64,000 bases of DNA from Solimicrobium sp040544425 (GCA_040544425.1 JBEONO010000019.1:10206-74205), one strand, 5' to 3'; numbered from the stretch's first letter, positions 8,488 to 17,370 are shown. Notes: generated from the letters alone by a model not told the origin. Numbers and translations are program-made.

Positions 8488-8796
8488 ATGGCACAAACTG
8501 ATTTCGAAACCGGCTTGCTGATCGACGACCTGCAATTGACGCTGGAAGAATTTGCGCGGGCCTGTCAGCGCGATATTCAATGGGTTGAAAACCGGATCGA
8601 CGCGCAACTGATCGGCGTGGCGCGCGGCGAGACCTTCATCCTGCAATTTACCAGCGCAGACCTGAAACGCGCCAGACGTCTGGCCAGCGTTGAGGCCATG
8701 TTTGAAGCAAACGAAGATGTGGCTGGACTGGTCGTGGACCTGATTGAAGAAAATGAACGGCTTAAAAAGGCGTTGAGTCTGGCCAGTCTGAAATAG
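8488..8796 (+). CDS. cbpM: chaperone modulator CbpM
   Basis: The 102-residue helical protein (DLQLTLEEFARACQRDIQWVENRIDAQLIG) has the MerR-HTH-like fold of CbpM/YccV-type J-domain inhibitors. CbpM binds the CbpA J domain and blocks both its DnaK stimulation and its DNA binding. It starts 2 nt after the cbpA stop, the standard cbpAM arrangement. A coiled C terminus (LIEENERLKKALSLA) ends the protein. Confidence 0.9.
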   Translation: MAQTDFETGLLIDDLQLTLEEFARACQRDIQWVENRIDAQLIGVARGETFILQFTSADLKRARRLASVEAMFEANEDVAGLVVDLIEENERLKKALSLASLK

Positions 8797-8804
8797 ACCG
8801 ATTT

Positions 8805-8827
8805 CGGGATCGGCAGTGCCAATCCCG
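8805..8827. terminator. inverted repeat between convergent cbpM and usp
   Basis: CGGGATCGGCA and TGCCAATCCCG pair at 10 of 11 positions around a very short loop, directly between two convergent stop codons. There is no U tract on either side. It may act as a bidirectional terminator or transcript stabiliser. Confidence 0.5.
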
Positions 8828-8835
8828 ATTTCAGG

Positions 8836-9663
8836 TCAATGCGACATGAACACCGGCACGTTCATTTTTTTCATGACTGAACGCGTCATCCCGCCCAGGA
8901 TAAACTCACTGAACCGCGAATGACCGAACGCACCCATCACCAGCAGGTTGGCGCTTTTCAGGTCAACACGTGACAGGATAAATTCAGCAGCCTCCGAGGA
9001 AACCCGTTCGATTTTCTCCACCTCGACATTCACTTTATGGCGGGCCAGAAACGTGCCGATGTCAACATCCGGCAAATCGTCACTGGAATCTTTTTTGGGA
9101 ATCACTGAAATCACACTGACGATTCTTGCCTCGCGCAATAAGGGCAGGGCGTCCGAGATGGCGCGTCCCGCTTCCCGACCACCATCCCAGGCGACCACGA
9201 TTTTTTCAAAACTGGCGGGGAAGCTCTTATCATAAGGAACGAACAGGACCGGGCGACCGACGTTAATCGCGAAATGAGTAAAGAAATCGCGACTGATTTC
9301 ATTGTCGGTACTGCCGGAGGCAACCTGACCCACAATACAAAGGTCGGCAACCCGTGCCCGTGCGAGTACTTCGGCCATCAGATTGTCGCGATAGCAGTCC
9401 CAGTCAACGTTGACGTCGAAGCCCTTCGCCTGCTGATTGAAATACTCCTTGGATTCATGCTGTTTTTTCTTGACCTCGGCCTCCCAGTCGAGCGCCACAC
9501 CCGACACCTGACCGTAAGGGTCAAACGGCAGCAAAGGCCCATACGACATATGAATGCCGGTCAAATGCGCCCGATGTTTTTGCGCGAATTGAAAGGCAAA
9601 CTCCAGCCGTTTTTTTGAGGCGGAACTGTTGTCCAGAAAGACCACGACACTTGAATAACTCAT
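8836..9663 (-). CDS. universal stress protein, tandem UspA domains
   Basis: This 275-residue cytoplasmic protein has two Usp folds. The second, from about KIVVAWDGGREAGRA, ends in the ATP-binding signature MGAFGHSRFSEFILGGMTRSV (G-x2-G-x9-G-T). The first half (SYSSVVVFLDNSSASKKRLEFAFQFAQKH) is degenerate at that site. Tandem Usp proteins are commonly induced by low oxygen, stationary phase or membrane-energy stress. It is encoded 26 nt downstream of hsp20 on the same strand, so it probably shares the FNR-type promoter. Confidence 0.9.
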   Translation of the reverse strand: MSYSSVVVFLDNSSASKKRLEFAFQFAQKHRAHLTGIHMSYGPLLPFDPYGQVSGVALDWEAEVKKKQHESKEYFNQQAKGFDVNVDWDCYRDNLMAEVLARARVADLCIVGQVASGSTDNEISRDFFTHFAINVGRPVLFVPYDKSFPASFEKIVVAWDGGREAGRAISDALPLLREARIVSVISVIPKKDSSDDLPDVDIGTFLARHKVNVEVEKIERVSSEAAEFILSRVDLKSANLLVMGAFGHSRFSEFILGGMTRSVMKKMNVPVFMSH

Positions 9664-9689
9664 TTGATGACCTCTTTGCGCCAGCTGTT

Positions 9690-10127
9690 TTATTGCACGG
9701 TAATCTGGCGGCTGGTATTGCCTCCAGTCTGTTTGGGTAATGTCAGTTCCAGCACACCGTCAGTAAATTTGGCGACGGCCTTGGACTCGTCAACCGCACA
9801 GTCCAGCGTGAAGCTGCGGAATACCTTGCCTTCATAACGCTCGCTGTGGATCACGTTTTTGCCCAACTTCTCTTCTTTTTTATTTTTGACTTCGGCGTTG
9901 ATGCTGATCTGATTGCCGTCAACGTTGACGCGGATATCTTCTTTTTTCACGCCGGGCAGGTCGGCATGCACCAGATAATTTTTATCATCTTCAGAAACAT
10001 CAATTTTAAGATTCATCGATTTCAACGCGTCGTCTTCATCAAAAATGGATGGATTGTTCAATGCAAAGTGGTTAAAGAAGCGATTCAGTCTGGTGCTGAA
10101 TGGATCATAGATCGATAGATTTGCCAT
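9690..10127 (-). CDS. Hsp20/alpha-crystallin small heat shock protein
   Basis: The 145-residue product has a central alpha-crystallin domain (from DVSEDDKNYLVHADLPGVKKEDIRV to DGVLELTLPK), a short N-terminal arm (NLSIYDPFSTRLNRFFNHF) and a C-terminal tail. ATP-independent holdase function is expected. The start is the ATG at 10127 because AGGTGA sits 5 nt upstream; an in-frame GTG three codons earlier overlaps that site. The C-terminal I-x-I anchor is replaced by SRQITVQ. It leads an operon with a universal stress protein. Confidence 0.93.
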   Translation of the reverse strand: MANLSIYDPFSTRLNRFFNHFALNNPSIFDEDDALKSMNLKIDVSEDDKNYLVHADLPGVKKEDIRVNVDGNQISINAEVKNKKEEKLGKNVIHSERYEGKVFRSFTLDCAVDESKAVAKFTDGVLELTLPKQTGGNTSRQITVQ

Positions 10128-10210
10128 GATAGTCACCTGTAGAGTTGAGAGTTTCGATTACGCAGCAGCTACTGCTGGCGACAATATTATCCGTCGCGTG
10201 CACAGCCGGT

Positions 10211-10224
10211 TTGATGAGGATCAA
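10211..10224 (-). promoter_or_regulatory. FNR-type box for hsp20-usp
   Basis: TTGATGAGGATCAA is a 10/10 match to the FNR consensus. On the minus strand a -10-like TAATAT (10189-10184) follows after exactly 21 bp, giving a -41.5 centre for a start near 10176, about 50 nt before the hsp20 start codon. Confidence 0.7.
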
Positions 10225-10274
10225 ATCCCGGCACCGTCAGCCTTGTTTTTAGTTTTTGCAGTGAAACTGGCCAG

Positions 10275-10775
10275 CTACAGGATGATCACACTGTCCGGCA
10301 GCTCATTGACGGCGGCCAGGTTGGCCGGGAAATGTTTCATCAACAGCTGCGTGACTGCCTCAATGCCGCTGACCACGCCCGCTTCATACTGACCGTTCTG
10401 AAACGCCGCTTCCATGTCATGACAGATTTTTTCCCAGACAGCGCCGGTGGTCCTGGCGTGCAGGCCGCGATCGGCCACAATCTCTACCGAGCGGTCGGCC
10501 AGCAGGACGTAGATCAACACCCCGTTTCTATGCGTCGTATCCCACATGCGTAACTGTGAAAAGACATCAATGGCGCGTTCACGTGGCGCCAGTTCCTGAT
10601 ACAGCGAGGCGGCTGGCAGGGCATATTCCACGGCAAAGCGAATTTGCCCGGCGTGTTGTTGTTCACTGTTTTGGATTGCCTGTTCAATTCTGGCTATGCT
10701 GGCTTTGGGGAAGGCGCGCGTGACCTGGGCACGGTTGGCGACCAGATGGCGCAGGATACGTTTGACGTTCATCAT
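10275..10775 (-). CDS. TPM-domain protein, cytoplasmic type
   Basis: This 166-residue TPM-fold protein spans KASIARIEQAIQNSEQQHAGQIRFAVE to HFPANLAAVNELPDS. It includes the conserved R-A-x-x-x-F-S-x-L-x-x-W-D-T-x-x-R-N-G-V-L-I-Y block and DRGLHART. It has no signal peptide or Gly-rich tail, unlike the paralogue before it. The ATG at 10775 was chosen because GGGGAG is well spaced 9 nt upstream, while an earlier in-frame ATG overlaps the preceding gene. It is third in a lemA-TPM-TPM operon. The biochemical role is unknown. Confidence 0.85.
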   Translation of the reverse strand: MMNVKRILRHLVANRAQVTRAFPKASIARIEQAIQNSEQQHAGQIRFAVEYALPAASLYQELAPRERAIDVFSQLRMWDTTHRNGVLIYVLLADRSVEIVADRGLHARTTGAVWEKICHDMEAAFQNGQYEAGVVSGIEAVTQLLMKHFPANLAAVNELPDSVIIL

Positions 10776-10777
10776 GA

Positions 10778-11602
10778 TTACCATCTCCCCGACGCGCCGC
10801 CGCCACCGAAACCACCGCCGCCACCACCAAAGCCGCCACCCGATGATCCGCCGCTGCCGCCATAATAGCCGCCCGCCAGACCGCGCAGTCCGCCGCCAAA
10901 CAGGGTCACAACCAGCGCAAACAATCCGGTCAGCACTGCCGTAGACAGTGCTCCCATGATGAACCAGGCAATCAATCCAGTCAGACCGCCCGCAACAATC
11001 GCCCCGGGCAGTCTGCCGAGCAGCATGCGCAAGAAACCACCGACGGCCAGTATCGCAATGAATACCACCGGAAGGCTGAAGCGCACATCATTGCCCGCTG
11101 GAGCATGAACCGGTTCCGGCAGCGGTTCACCGTTCACGACCGCGATCATGCTGTCCACGCCTGCATTGATGCCGCTGTAATAATTACCCTGTTTGAATTG
11201 TGGTGTAATGACTTCGGCAATAATGCGTTTGCTGACCGCATCGTTTAATGCGCCTTCCAGGCCGTAGCCGACTTCGATACGCAGCGCCCGGTCCGTTTTC
11301 GCCACCAGCAACAGCGCGCCATCATCAACTTTTTTCCGGCCCAGTTTCCATTGTTCCACCACGCGCAGCGAATATTGTTCAATCGCCTCGGGTGCGGTGG
11401 AGTCCACGATCAAGACCGCGATCTGACTGCCTTTGCCCGCTTCAAACTCAGAGAGCTTGTGCTCCAGCGTTGCCAGCTGTTCGCTTGTCAGTGTGCCGGT
11501 CTGGTCGACGACATGGGCCGTCAAAGCCGGGACCCTGGCCTGGCAAAACGCCGCGCTTTGCCAGAACAGTGCCAGACAAAACAGCAGGGCGCCGGTTTTC
11601 AT
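10778..11602 (-). CDS. YgcG-type TPM-domain membrane protein
   Basis: The 274-residue product has a signal peptide (LFCLALFWQSAAFCQA). A periplasmic TPM domain follows (VPALTAHVVDQTGTLTSEQLATLEHKL, ending near DSMIAVVNGE), then two membrane helices (residues ~170-235) and a Gly/Ser-rich tail (GGSGGSSGGGFGGGGGG). The architecture matches the YgcG/Psb32-like family found next to lemA. Its start overlaps the lemA stop as ATGA, so it is coupled. The suggested phosphatase activity of plant members is not established for bacterial ones. Confidence 0.88.
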   Translation of the reverse strand: MKTGALLFCLALFWQSAAFCQARVPALTAHVVDQTGTLTSEQLATLEHKLSEFEAGKGSQIAVLIVDSTAPEAIEQYSLRVVEQWKLGRKKVDDGALLLVAKTDRALRIEVGYGLEGALNDAVSKRIIAEVITPQFKQGNYYSGINAGVDSMIAVVNGEPLPEPVHAPAGNDVRFSLPVVFIAILAVGGFLRMLLGRLPGAIVAGGLTGLIAWFIMGALSTAVLTGLFALVVTLFGGGLRGLAGGYYGGSGGSSGGGFGGGGGGFGGGGASGRW

Positions 11603-12237
11603 TTGGCATTATCCGGCGCTGCAGCTTTGGTCGCGTCAACGCCGAAATCAACTTTGGGCGGCGTTGCAATGGCTTTTTCGTTGTCGACCGTGAAGTTTGG
11701 TTTGACATCAAAACCAAATGCCTTGGCAGTCAGGTTGGAGGGGAAAGAACGCACGGTGACGTTATATTCCTGCACCGATTTGATGTACCGGTTGCGCGCC
11801 ACCGTGATGCGGTTTTCAGTACCTTCCAGTTGTGCCTGCAGGTCGCGAAAATTTGCGTCGGCTTTCAGTTGCGGATAGTTTTCCGATACGGCCAACAAAC
11901 GGGTCAGGGCACCGGACAGTTCACCCTGGGCACGCTGGAATTTTTCGAATGCCTGCGGATCTTTCAGCAACTCCGGCGTGGCCTGGATCGAGCCGGCCCG
12001 GGCACGTGCATCGGTGACCTGCGTCAACACATCTTTTTCATGCTCGGCGTAACCCTTGACGGTATTGACCAGATTCGGGATTAAATCGGCGCGTCGTTGA
12101 TACTGATTGATCACCTCGGACCAGGCTGCCTTGACCTGCTCGTCTTGCGATTGCAGCGAGTTATAACCGCAGCCACTCAGTCCCCAGGTCAGGCTGATGA
12201 TCAGCGCCAGCAATGCAGGAAGTCTCCATTTATTCAT
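11599..12237 (-). CDS. lemA: LemA family lipoprotein
   Basis: The 212-residue protein has a lipobox at LSGCGYN and then a long helical LemA domain: SQDEQVKAAWSEVINQYQRRADLIPNLVNTVKGYA, then ITVARNRYIKSVQEYNVTVRSFPSNL. LemA proteins are envelope-associated helical bundles of unknown function, usually encoded with TPM proteins as here. The C terminus (VDNEKAIATPPKVDFGVDATK) is extended and unstructured. It is the first gene of the operon. Confidence 0.9.
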   Translation of the reverse strand: MNKWRLPALLALIISLTWGLSGCGYNSLQSQDEQVKAAWSEVINQYQRRADLIPNLVNTVKGYAEHEKDVLTQVTDARARAGSIQATPELLKDPQAFEKFQRAQGELSGALTRLLAVSENYPQLKADANFRDLQAQLEGTENRITVARNRYIKSVQEYNVTVRSFPSNLTAKAFGFDVKPNFTVDNEKAIATPPKVDFGVDATKAAAPDNAK

Positions 12238-12369
12238 CGTCGTCTCCAGAAAGAATGATCTGACGATAGTAGGGGCAACGCGCCGACATAATTTGTTTTA
12301 AATCAATTATTGCCCTGATTGCCCGGCTTGTTGCAAAATCGGTTTTCTCAACCATCAAGCGGCTGAAAA

Positions 12370-12383
12370 TTGACGATGATCAA
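12370..12383 (+). promoter_or_regulatory. FNR-type box for the ferritin-like gene
   Basis: TTGACGATGATCAA matches the FNR consensus at 9 of 10 fixed positions. A -10-like TAAGCT starts 21 bp downstream (12405-12410), again giving a -41.5 centre, with a predicted start near 12418. Confidence 0.6.
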
Positions 12384-12485
12384 TTTTATGCGTGACCTTC
12401 GCCGTAAGCTGAACAATTCGACTCCATTTAGCCGCGCAGTTTGACCAATAAAATTTGGTCCAACGGGAAACTTGAAAGGCACAAT

Positions 12486-13316
12486 ATGGCAGACCTGCAC
12501 ATTCATTCAGAAAAATTAAGCTGGTGTCTTGATGACATCCCCTTCGATTCAATTGAACCGAGCACCGTACACAACGATGAATTCCTGTTTCTTACCCTGG
12601 CCTCGGCATCGTTTGTCGAAATCCTCGCCGATCTGTACAGCGACAATCTGATCAGCCATTTTGGTGGCAATGCCGAAGTCACCGGCTGGCTGGCCGCACG
12701 ATGGCAGAAAGAGGAAGTGCAGCACGGCCAGGCACTGAAAACTTATATCCAGCTGGTGTGGCCGGAGTTCGACTGGGAGACGGCGCATCGGGCATTCGTT
12801 GATGAATACCGCCTGCTGTGCACCGCAGAGCAGCTCGAGTCACATCCGGGTCTGGAACTGATCGCGCGCTGCGTGGTTGAAACCGGCACCTCAACTTTTT
12901 ACCGGGCACTGCGCAGCTATGTGCAGGAACCGGTGCTGCGCCAGATTCTGAACCACATCAGCAGCGATGAAACCGCGCATTACAACCATTTCCGGCGGTT
13001 TTTTCAGCGCTTAAATGCGAGCCAACCACATGGCCTGGCCGCAGTAGTCAAGACAATCTGGCGGCGCCTTTATGAAATCCGTTCTGAAGATTCGTATATC
13101 GCGTTCAAGCATGCCAGCATTGGACTGCATCCGGAGCGGCCGTTCCGCGCGGCCGACTGGATCCGATACAGCAAGGAAGTCAGAAATCTGGCCCGCGTTC
13201 ACTATCCCTACCGGATGGCCGTCAGCATGCTGCTAAAACCGGTACCCCTGTTCAAACCGCTGAAACAGGCTTTGCAGTGGCCTTTGTTTGGTTTGTTCTA
13301 CATGCTGTCCCACTAG
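12486..13316 (+). CDS. ferritin-like di-iron protein, acyl-ACP-desaturase-like
   Basis: This 276-residue soluble helical protein has ligand-type motifs of a carboxylate-bridged di-iron centre: an early Glu in SFVEILADLY, WQKEEVQHGQ, a further Glu in ETGTSTFYRAL, and SSDETAHYNHF. The two E-x2-H pairs and their spacing resemble type 2 acyl-ACP desaturases (EENRHG ... DEKRH) and related ferritin-like proteins. The start was set by GAAAGG 6 nt upstream; the frame extends 15 codons further without a good site. An oxidase or desaturase role is inferred from the motifs only. The upstream FNR-type box suggests low-oxygen expression. Confidence 0.78.
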   Translation: MADLHIHSEKLSWCLDDIPFDSIEPSTVHNDEFLFLTLASASFVEILADLYSDNLISHFGGNAEVTGWLAARWQKEEVQHGQALKTYIQLVWPEFDWETAHRAFVDEYRLLCTAEQLESHPGLELIARCVVETGTSTFYRALRSYVQEPVLRQILNHISSDETAHYNHFRRFFQRLNASQPHGLAAVVKTIWRRLYEIRSEDSYIAFKHASIGLHPERPFRAADWIRYSKEVRNLARVHYPYRMAVSMLLKPVPLFKPLKQALQWPLFGLFYMLSH

Positions 13317-13402
13317 ATATTTGATCGAACGCAAAAGTAATGCATTGGGACGGGCTAATCTTTGAATCTCCCCTTTTTAATGTCGTTATGACCGAGTGTT
13401 AT

Positions 13403-13951
13403 ATGTCTACCACAACCAAGGAAAAAATCGCCGCTTCACTCAAGGCAGAGCTTGCTGCTCAGCAAGGTCAGTGGACGGCGTTAGCCAACAAGGCGTTCGA
13501 CGAATCACAAAAATTGCTGGAATTACAGACCAGGGCAGCCAGGGAATCGATCGAAAAACTGTCTGCCAGGTCCAGTCATTTACTCGCCGCCAAGTCGCCG
13601 CAGGATTTGTTTTCGGTCGATACCAACGGGATTCAGGATGAGTTGAACCGAATGATGTATTACGGCGGGGAGCTCTCCAGGATCGCCTCGAATTTACAGA
13701 TTGAAGTCAATCAGCTACTCCAGGCGCAACTGAGCAAAGGTTATGGCACAGCAATCAAGCTGGTTGAAGAATCGCTGCATCCAGGCGCCGACGATTCGCG
13801 CAATCCCCTCGACTGGATGAAGAACGGATTCGAACAATGGGCGGATGTTGCGCGCAAGACTGTTGAATCAGTTGGCGAAAATTTCAAGGACGCGCCGCCC
13901 TCAGGAAAGAAGAGCAGGCAAGGTAGTCAGCGGACCGGCAACGGCGCGTAA
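13403..13951 (+). CDS. phaP: phasin family protein
   Basis: The 182-residue amphipathic helical protein (FDESQKLLELQTRAARESIEKLSARSSHLLAAKSPQDLFS) has the phasin_2 pattern. Phasins coat polyhydroxyalkanoate granules. The start is uncertain: ATG at 13403 (MSTTTKEK) has the family-like N terminus, while in-frame ATGs lie at 13388 and 13340, all with weak ribosome sites. A degenerate FNR-like site (TTGATCGAACGCAA, 13321-13334) stands 21 bp before TAATCT. The basic tail ends GKKSRQGSQRTGNGA. Confidence 0.8.
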   Translation: MSTTTKEKIAASLKAELAAQQGQWTALANKAFDESQKLLELQTRAARESIEKLSARSSHLLAAKSPQDLFSVDTNGIQDELNRMMYYGGELSRIASNLQIEVNQLLQAQLSKGYGTAIKLVEESLHPGADDSRNPLDWMKNGFEQWADVARKTVESVGENFKDAPPSGKKSRQGSQRTGNGA

Positions 13952-14248
13952 TTTTTTACGCCGGGTTGAAAAGTCAGCCCAGCTTCAAGGGACTGCCGGA
14001 TTTCTTTCTGACCGCGACAGACTGGGATTTTTCTGGATCAAACCGGGCGCGTTGCAGCAGCAAAGCTTGGGCAGTTTTTGGCATACATATAGAATTTGAC
14101 GGGTATCAACGCTTTGTCAATATCTATGAATACTTTGGTGCCGAACTGCCAACCGGGCCGGGACTGCCGTGCGATATGCCGTTCAGAGCCAAATAGTTTG
14201 GTAGAATCCCCCATCCGCAATTCCACCAAACTCGACAGGGACGTCCAC

Positions 14249-15502
14249 ATGGCCAAGAAAAATGCTTTTTACGCGCAATCCGGTGGTGTCACCGCCGTGA
14301 TCAATGCTTCCGCATGTGGTGTGATCGAAACCGCGCGCAAGCACAAAGATAAAATTGGCAAGGTGTATGCCGGGCGCAATGGCATTATCGGCGCACTGAC
14401 GGAAGATCTGATCGATACCAGCAAGGAATCAGCTGCAGCCATCGCCGCGCTGCGTTATACCCCGGCCGGTGCCTTCGGTTCGTGCCGCTATAAACTGAAG
14501 AGCCTCGAGACCAACCGGCTTGAATACGAACGACTGATCGCCGTGTTCAAAGCTCACAACATTGGCACCTTTTTTTACAACGGTGGCGGCGATTCGGCCG
14601 ATACCTGTTTCAAGATCTCCCAGCTGGCCCAATCTCTGGGTTACCCGATACAGGCGATTCACGTTCCCAAAACCGTGGATAACGATCTGCCGATCACCGA
14701 CTGCTGCCCGGGTTTTGGCTCGGTCGCCAAATACGTGGCGGTCTCCACCCTGGAAGCTTCATTCGATGTGCGCTCGATGTGCAAAACCTCGACCAAGGTG
14801 TTTGTGATTGAGGTGATGGGCCGTCATGCAGGCTGGATCGCGGCCGCCGGTGGCCTGCTGATGGACCACAATATCCCGGTAGTGATCCTGTTTCCGGAAG
14901 TCGTCTTTGATCAACGCAAATTTTTAGCACGCGTCGAGGCCAACGTGAAAAAGTTCGGCTACTGCACGGTGGTGGTCTCCGAAGGTTGTCATTATGAAGA
15001 TGGTCGCTTCCTCGCCGAACAAGGCACGCGCGATGCTTTCGGTCACGCCCAGCTCGGCGGTGCCGCACCGGTAGTGGCGAATATGGTCAAGGAAGCGCTG
15101 GGCTATAAATTCCACTGGGCCGTGGCTGATTATTTACAGCGTTCAGCGCGCCATATCGCCTCCAAGACCGATGTCAAACAGGCCTATGAACTGGGCAAGG
15201 CAGCAGTGGAACTGGCCTTGAAAGGGCGCAATGCCGTCATGCCTACCGTGGAACGTATTTCTGACGTGCCGTATAAATACCGGATCGGCGTGGCGGATCT
15301 GAAAGATGTCGCCAATGTTGAAAAATTTATGCCTAAAAATTTCATCAGCAAGGATGGCTTTGGTATCACTGAAAAATGCAAACGCTACCTCACGCCACTG
15401 ATTCAGGGTGAAGACTATCCGAAGTATGCGGACGGTTTGCCCGTGTATGTGACATTGGCGAATCAGAGCGTGCCCAAGAAATTGAAGCCCTTTAAAGTGT
15501 GA
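14249..15502 (+). CDS. pfp: pyrophosphate-dependent 6-phosphofructokinase
   Basis: The 417-residue PFK-fold enzyme phosphorylates fructose-6-phosphate to fructose-1,6-bisphosphate. Visible motifs are the N-terminal YAQSGGVTAVINAS loop, NGGGDSADT, PKTVDNDLPITDC, VIEVMGRHAGWIAA and VVVSEGCHY. The Asp in GGGDS and the Lys in PKTVDND are the two residues that mark PPi-dependent enzymes (Gly in ATP enzymes), so a reversible PPi enzyme is inferred. The ATG follows CAGGGA; upstream in-frame codons look non-coding. The gene is monocistronic. Confidence 0.92.
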   Translation: MAKKNAFYAQSGGVTAVINASACGVIETARKHKDKIGKVYAGRNGIIGALTEDLIDTSKESAAAIAALRYTPAGAFGSCRYKLKSLETNRLEYERLIAVFKAHNIGTFFYNGGGDSADTCFKISQLAQSLGYPIQAIHVPKTVDNDLPITDCCPGFGSVAKYVAVSTLEASFDVRSMCKTSTKVFVIEVMGRHAGWIAAAGGLLMDHNIPVVILFPEVVFDQRKFLARVEANVKKFGYCTVVVSEGCHYEDGRFLAEQGTRDAFGHAQLGGAAPVVANMVKEALGYKFHWAVADYLQRSARHIASKTDVKQAYELGKAAVELALKGRNAVMPTVERISDVPYKYRIGVADLKDVANVEKFMPKNFISKDGFGITEKCKRYLTPLIQGEDYPKYADGLPVYVTLANQSVPKKLKPFKV

Positions 15503-15544
15503 CGAATGACTGGATATCTCTGCCTCAATTTCAGCAACGCTTAA

Positions 15545-15574
15545 TAGTGATACCACTTCGCAAAACATTCACAT
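15545..15574 (+). repeat. 30-bp direct repeat, left copy
   Basis: TAGTGATACCACTTCGCA and the bases after it, to ATTCACAT, recur at 17855-17884 with two mismatches in 30. The pair brackets 2.3 kb holding the B3 beta-lactamase and a toxin-antitoxin pair. This copy lies 42 nt after the pfp stop. Confidence 0.85.
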
Positions 15575-15663
15575 CAACCAAGGCGGTTGCCTGGCGCTGC
15601 TTTTCCAATTCATCGGCAAAGTCACGACGCGCGTCCTCAAGCTGTTGCTGCATCAACGTATGC

Positions 15664-16662
15664 TCAATCCGAACCCGGCGCTTTTTGTTCTTGAAGTTGC
15701 TTATTGAGGCGTTCCCGGATGTGGTCGGTATAAGCGGCACATGTCATTGGGCTATTCAGGAATGAACCAAGCTTCCCGGGTGTCCAACCACTGCCTTCAG
15801 GGTGTGGCGTTAGCACCAAATCACAAGATATAGACTGCATTACATCAAATCCATGCCGAAAATCTTCGACAATGTGCGGATAGCGTGGATTGTCTTTGAG
15901 TTTGTAACCCGGGGCAGTGAGGCTGTCGAGATAAGCGATGCGGATTGGTTGGTTTTCACGTTGATCGGTCCATGTCCAACTAATCGTGCCTGGCGTATGT
16001 GCAGGGGTAAAGTGAGCAGTGAGCACAACGCCTCCCAATTCGATTGTTTCCCCATCCATCAAGAATCGATCCGTTTTAGCTGGCGGGAAAGGATATAGGT
16101 CTCCAAAATGAATATCACCTTTTCCTCCTCGTTCTAGCAGCGTTGCCGTTTCTGCATTCGTGGCAAGTTGGGCTCCTGTAACACGATGAATTTCAGCAAG
16201 AGGGCCGGCATGATCGAAATGGGCATGACTTAACAGTATCCACTTAAGGTCGTGGCTGGACACACCAAGTTGAGCCATATGGGTGAGCAACATTTTGGTT
16301 GCGCCGGGCAATCCTCCATCAATCAATATGGCTCCTTTTTTTGTTTTGATCAGCACGGCGCTCAGGCCTTCGCTACCGATATACCATGTGTGATCAGCGA
16401 TCTGAAATGGAGTCACTGGCCGTCGCCAGTTTTCGGGCGAATTGAAACTATCTTGTATCAGCGGTTCGGCATTACTGTTTGCGGTCCGGTTTCGGCTCGG
16501 GCTATCGCTAGCAAAACAAGTTATTGAGAAAATGCAGAATAAAATTACCATTAATTTTAGTGCGTTTAAATCTTTTTGATGATGTGCATTTGAGCGCTTA
16601 CCGGTCAGTAAAAGAAACATCATCAACAAACAATTCCAACTGCTTTTTATTAGTGGTGTCAT
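15664..16662 (-). CDS. subclass B3 metallo-beta-lactamase
   Basis: This MBL-fold zinc hydrolase has the full B3 ligand set. The motif H146-x-H148-x-D150-H151 (SHAHFDH) and the His of FTPAHTPGT supply site 1 and part of site 2. The Ser in YLDSLTAPGYKL replaces the B1 Cys ligand, and the final His is in LTPHPEGSGW. Family members hydrolyse beta-lactams in the periplasm. The full frame has two hydrophobic starts; beginning at M38 (position 16551) gives a normal signal peptide (VILFCIFSITCFAS) and the usual length of about 295 residues. The flanking DNA is AT-richer than its neighbours and bounded by direct repeats, suggesting acquisition. It could be another B3-like lactonase, but the motifs favour a lactamase. 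Confidence 0.88.
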   Translation of the reverse strand: MTPLIKSSWNCLLMMFLLLTGKRSNAHHQKDLNALKLMVILFCIFSITCFASDSPSRNRTANSNAEPLIQDSFNSPENWRRPVTPFQIADHTWYIGSEGLSAVLIKTKKGAILIDGGLPGATKMLLTHMAQLGVSSHDLKWILLSHAHFDHAGPLAEIHRVTGAQLATNAETATLLERGGKGDIHFGDLYPFPPAKTDRFLMDGETIELGGVVLTAHFTPAHTPGTISWTWTDQRENQPIRIAYLDSLTAPGYKLKDNPRYPHIVEDFRHGFDVMQSISCDLVLTPHPEGSGWTPGKLGSFLNSPMTCAAYTDHIRERLNKQLQEQKAPGSD

Positions 16663-17021
16663 GATTCAATACGGTTATATTCGAACAGCGTTTAATTATA
16701 AATACGCGATATAAAGTTGGAAAGTATTACATTGTTCGATTGAATTCTGCGCACGATTTGGCGCTGCTGAATCAAAATATACGGTTTGATGTTTCATCGA
16801 TAAACTCAGTGATTTTTGTGAGGAAGCGAAAAGTATCGCAACACAAAAATATTAGTCCTGATGTGAACATTGTCCGAATGTTGACCCATTGAATTATTTT
16901 TGTGTTCGTTTCAATTTACCTCGTTTGAAATCTTGAGTTTCGCCGGGTACCCAACCTAGCCCAACCCGACACAGGCGTAGCGATCGCCTGTTATAAATCG
17001 AACCCCGATTGTTGTTATTGA
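16663..17021. other. AT-rich intergenic stretch
   Basis: This gap separates the divergent beta-lactamase and toxin genes. No convincing ORF, RNA or strong hairpin was seen. It is richer in A+T than the surrounding chromosome, in line with foreign origin, and should hold the beta-lactamase promoter. Confidence 0.5.
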
Positions 17022-17037
17022 GTAGCTTATAAGCTAC
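17022..17037 (+). promoter_or_regulatory. palindromic operator of the RelE/HTH toxin-antitoxin pair
   Basis: GTAGCTTATAAGCTAC is a perfect 16-bp palindrome ending 9 nt before the toxin start codon. Its position and symmetry fit an autorepressor site for the HTH antitoxin. Confidence 0.6.
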
Positions 17038-17046
17038 AATTTCGCA

Positions 17047-17370
17047 ATGTTTGAACTTCTTCGATATCAACGAGCAGATGGGTGCGAGCCTATAACCGAG
17101 TGGCTCAATGCTATGCATGACAAAGTTGCGCAAGCCCGGATTCGTATTCGCCTTCGCCAGATAGAAGCCGGTAATTTCGGGGATTGTGAATCAGTCGGAG
17201 AAGGGGTAATGGAACTGCGTGTGCACATTGGGGCAGGGCATCGCTTGTACTTTGGCCGACATGGAAAGTCCGTTGTATTGCTTCTCTGTGGTGGTGATAA
17301 ACGCAGCCAGTCAGCCGATATAAAATACGCCAAGGCACTTTGGAAAGAATGGAAAGGGAGGCAAAAATGA
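17047..17370 (+). CDS. RelE/ParE-superfamily addiction-module killer protein
   Basis: The 107-residue basic protein (FELLRYQRADGCEPITEWLNAMHDKVAQARIRIRLRQIEAGNFGDCESVGEGVMELRVHIGAGHRLYF) has the pattern of the Gp49-like/HigB-type killer family that comes toxin-first. The core GVMELRVHIGAGHRLYFGRHGKSVVLLLCGGDK is typical of ribosome-dependent mRNA interferases. It overlaps the antitoxin gene by ATGA. Toxin-before-antitoxin order supports the HigBA-like subtype. Confidence 0.9.
   Translation: MFELLRYQRADGCEPITEWLNAMHDKVAQARIRIRLRQIEAGNFGDCESVGEGVMELRVHIGAGHRLYFGRHGKSVVLLLCGGDKRSQSADIKYAKALWKEWKGRQK

Noticed and set aside
14028..14041. FNR-like half site (TTTTTCTGGATCAA) upstream of pfp
   Set aside because: Only 8 of 10 positions match and no -10-like hexamer is at the spacing seen in the other promoters.
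15531..15740. 69-codon minus-strand frame overlapping the beta-lactamase 3' end
   Set aside because: It overlaps the well-supported beta-lactamase C terminus and the direct repeat and lacks a ribosome site.
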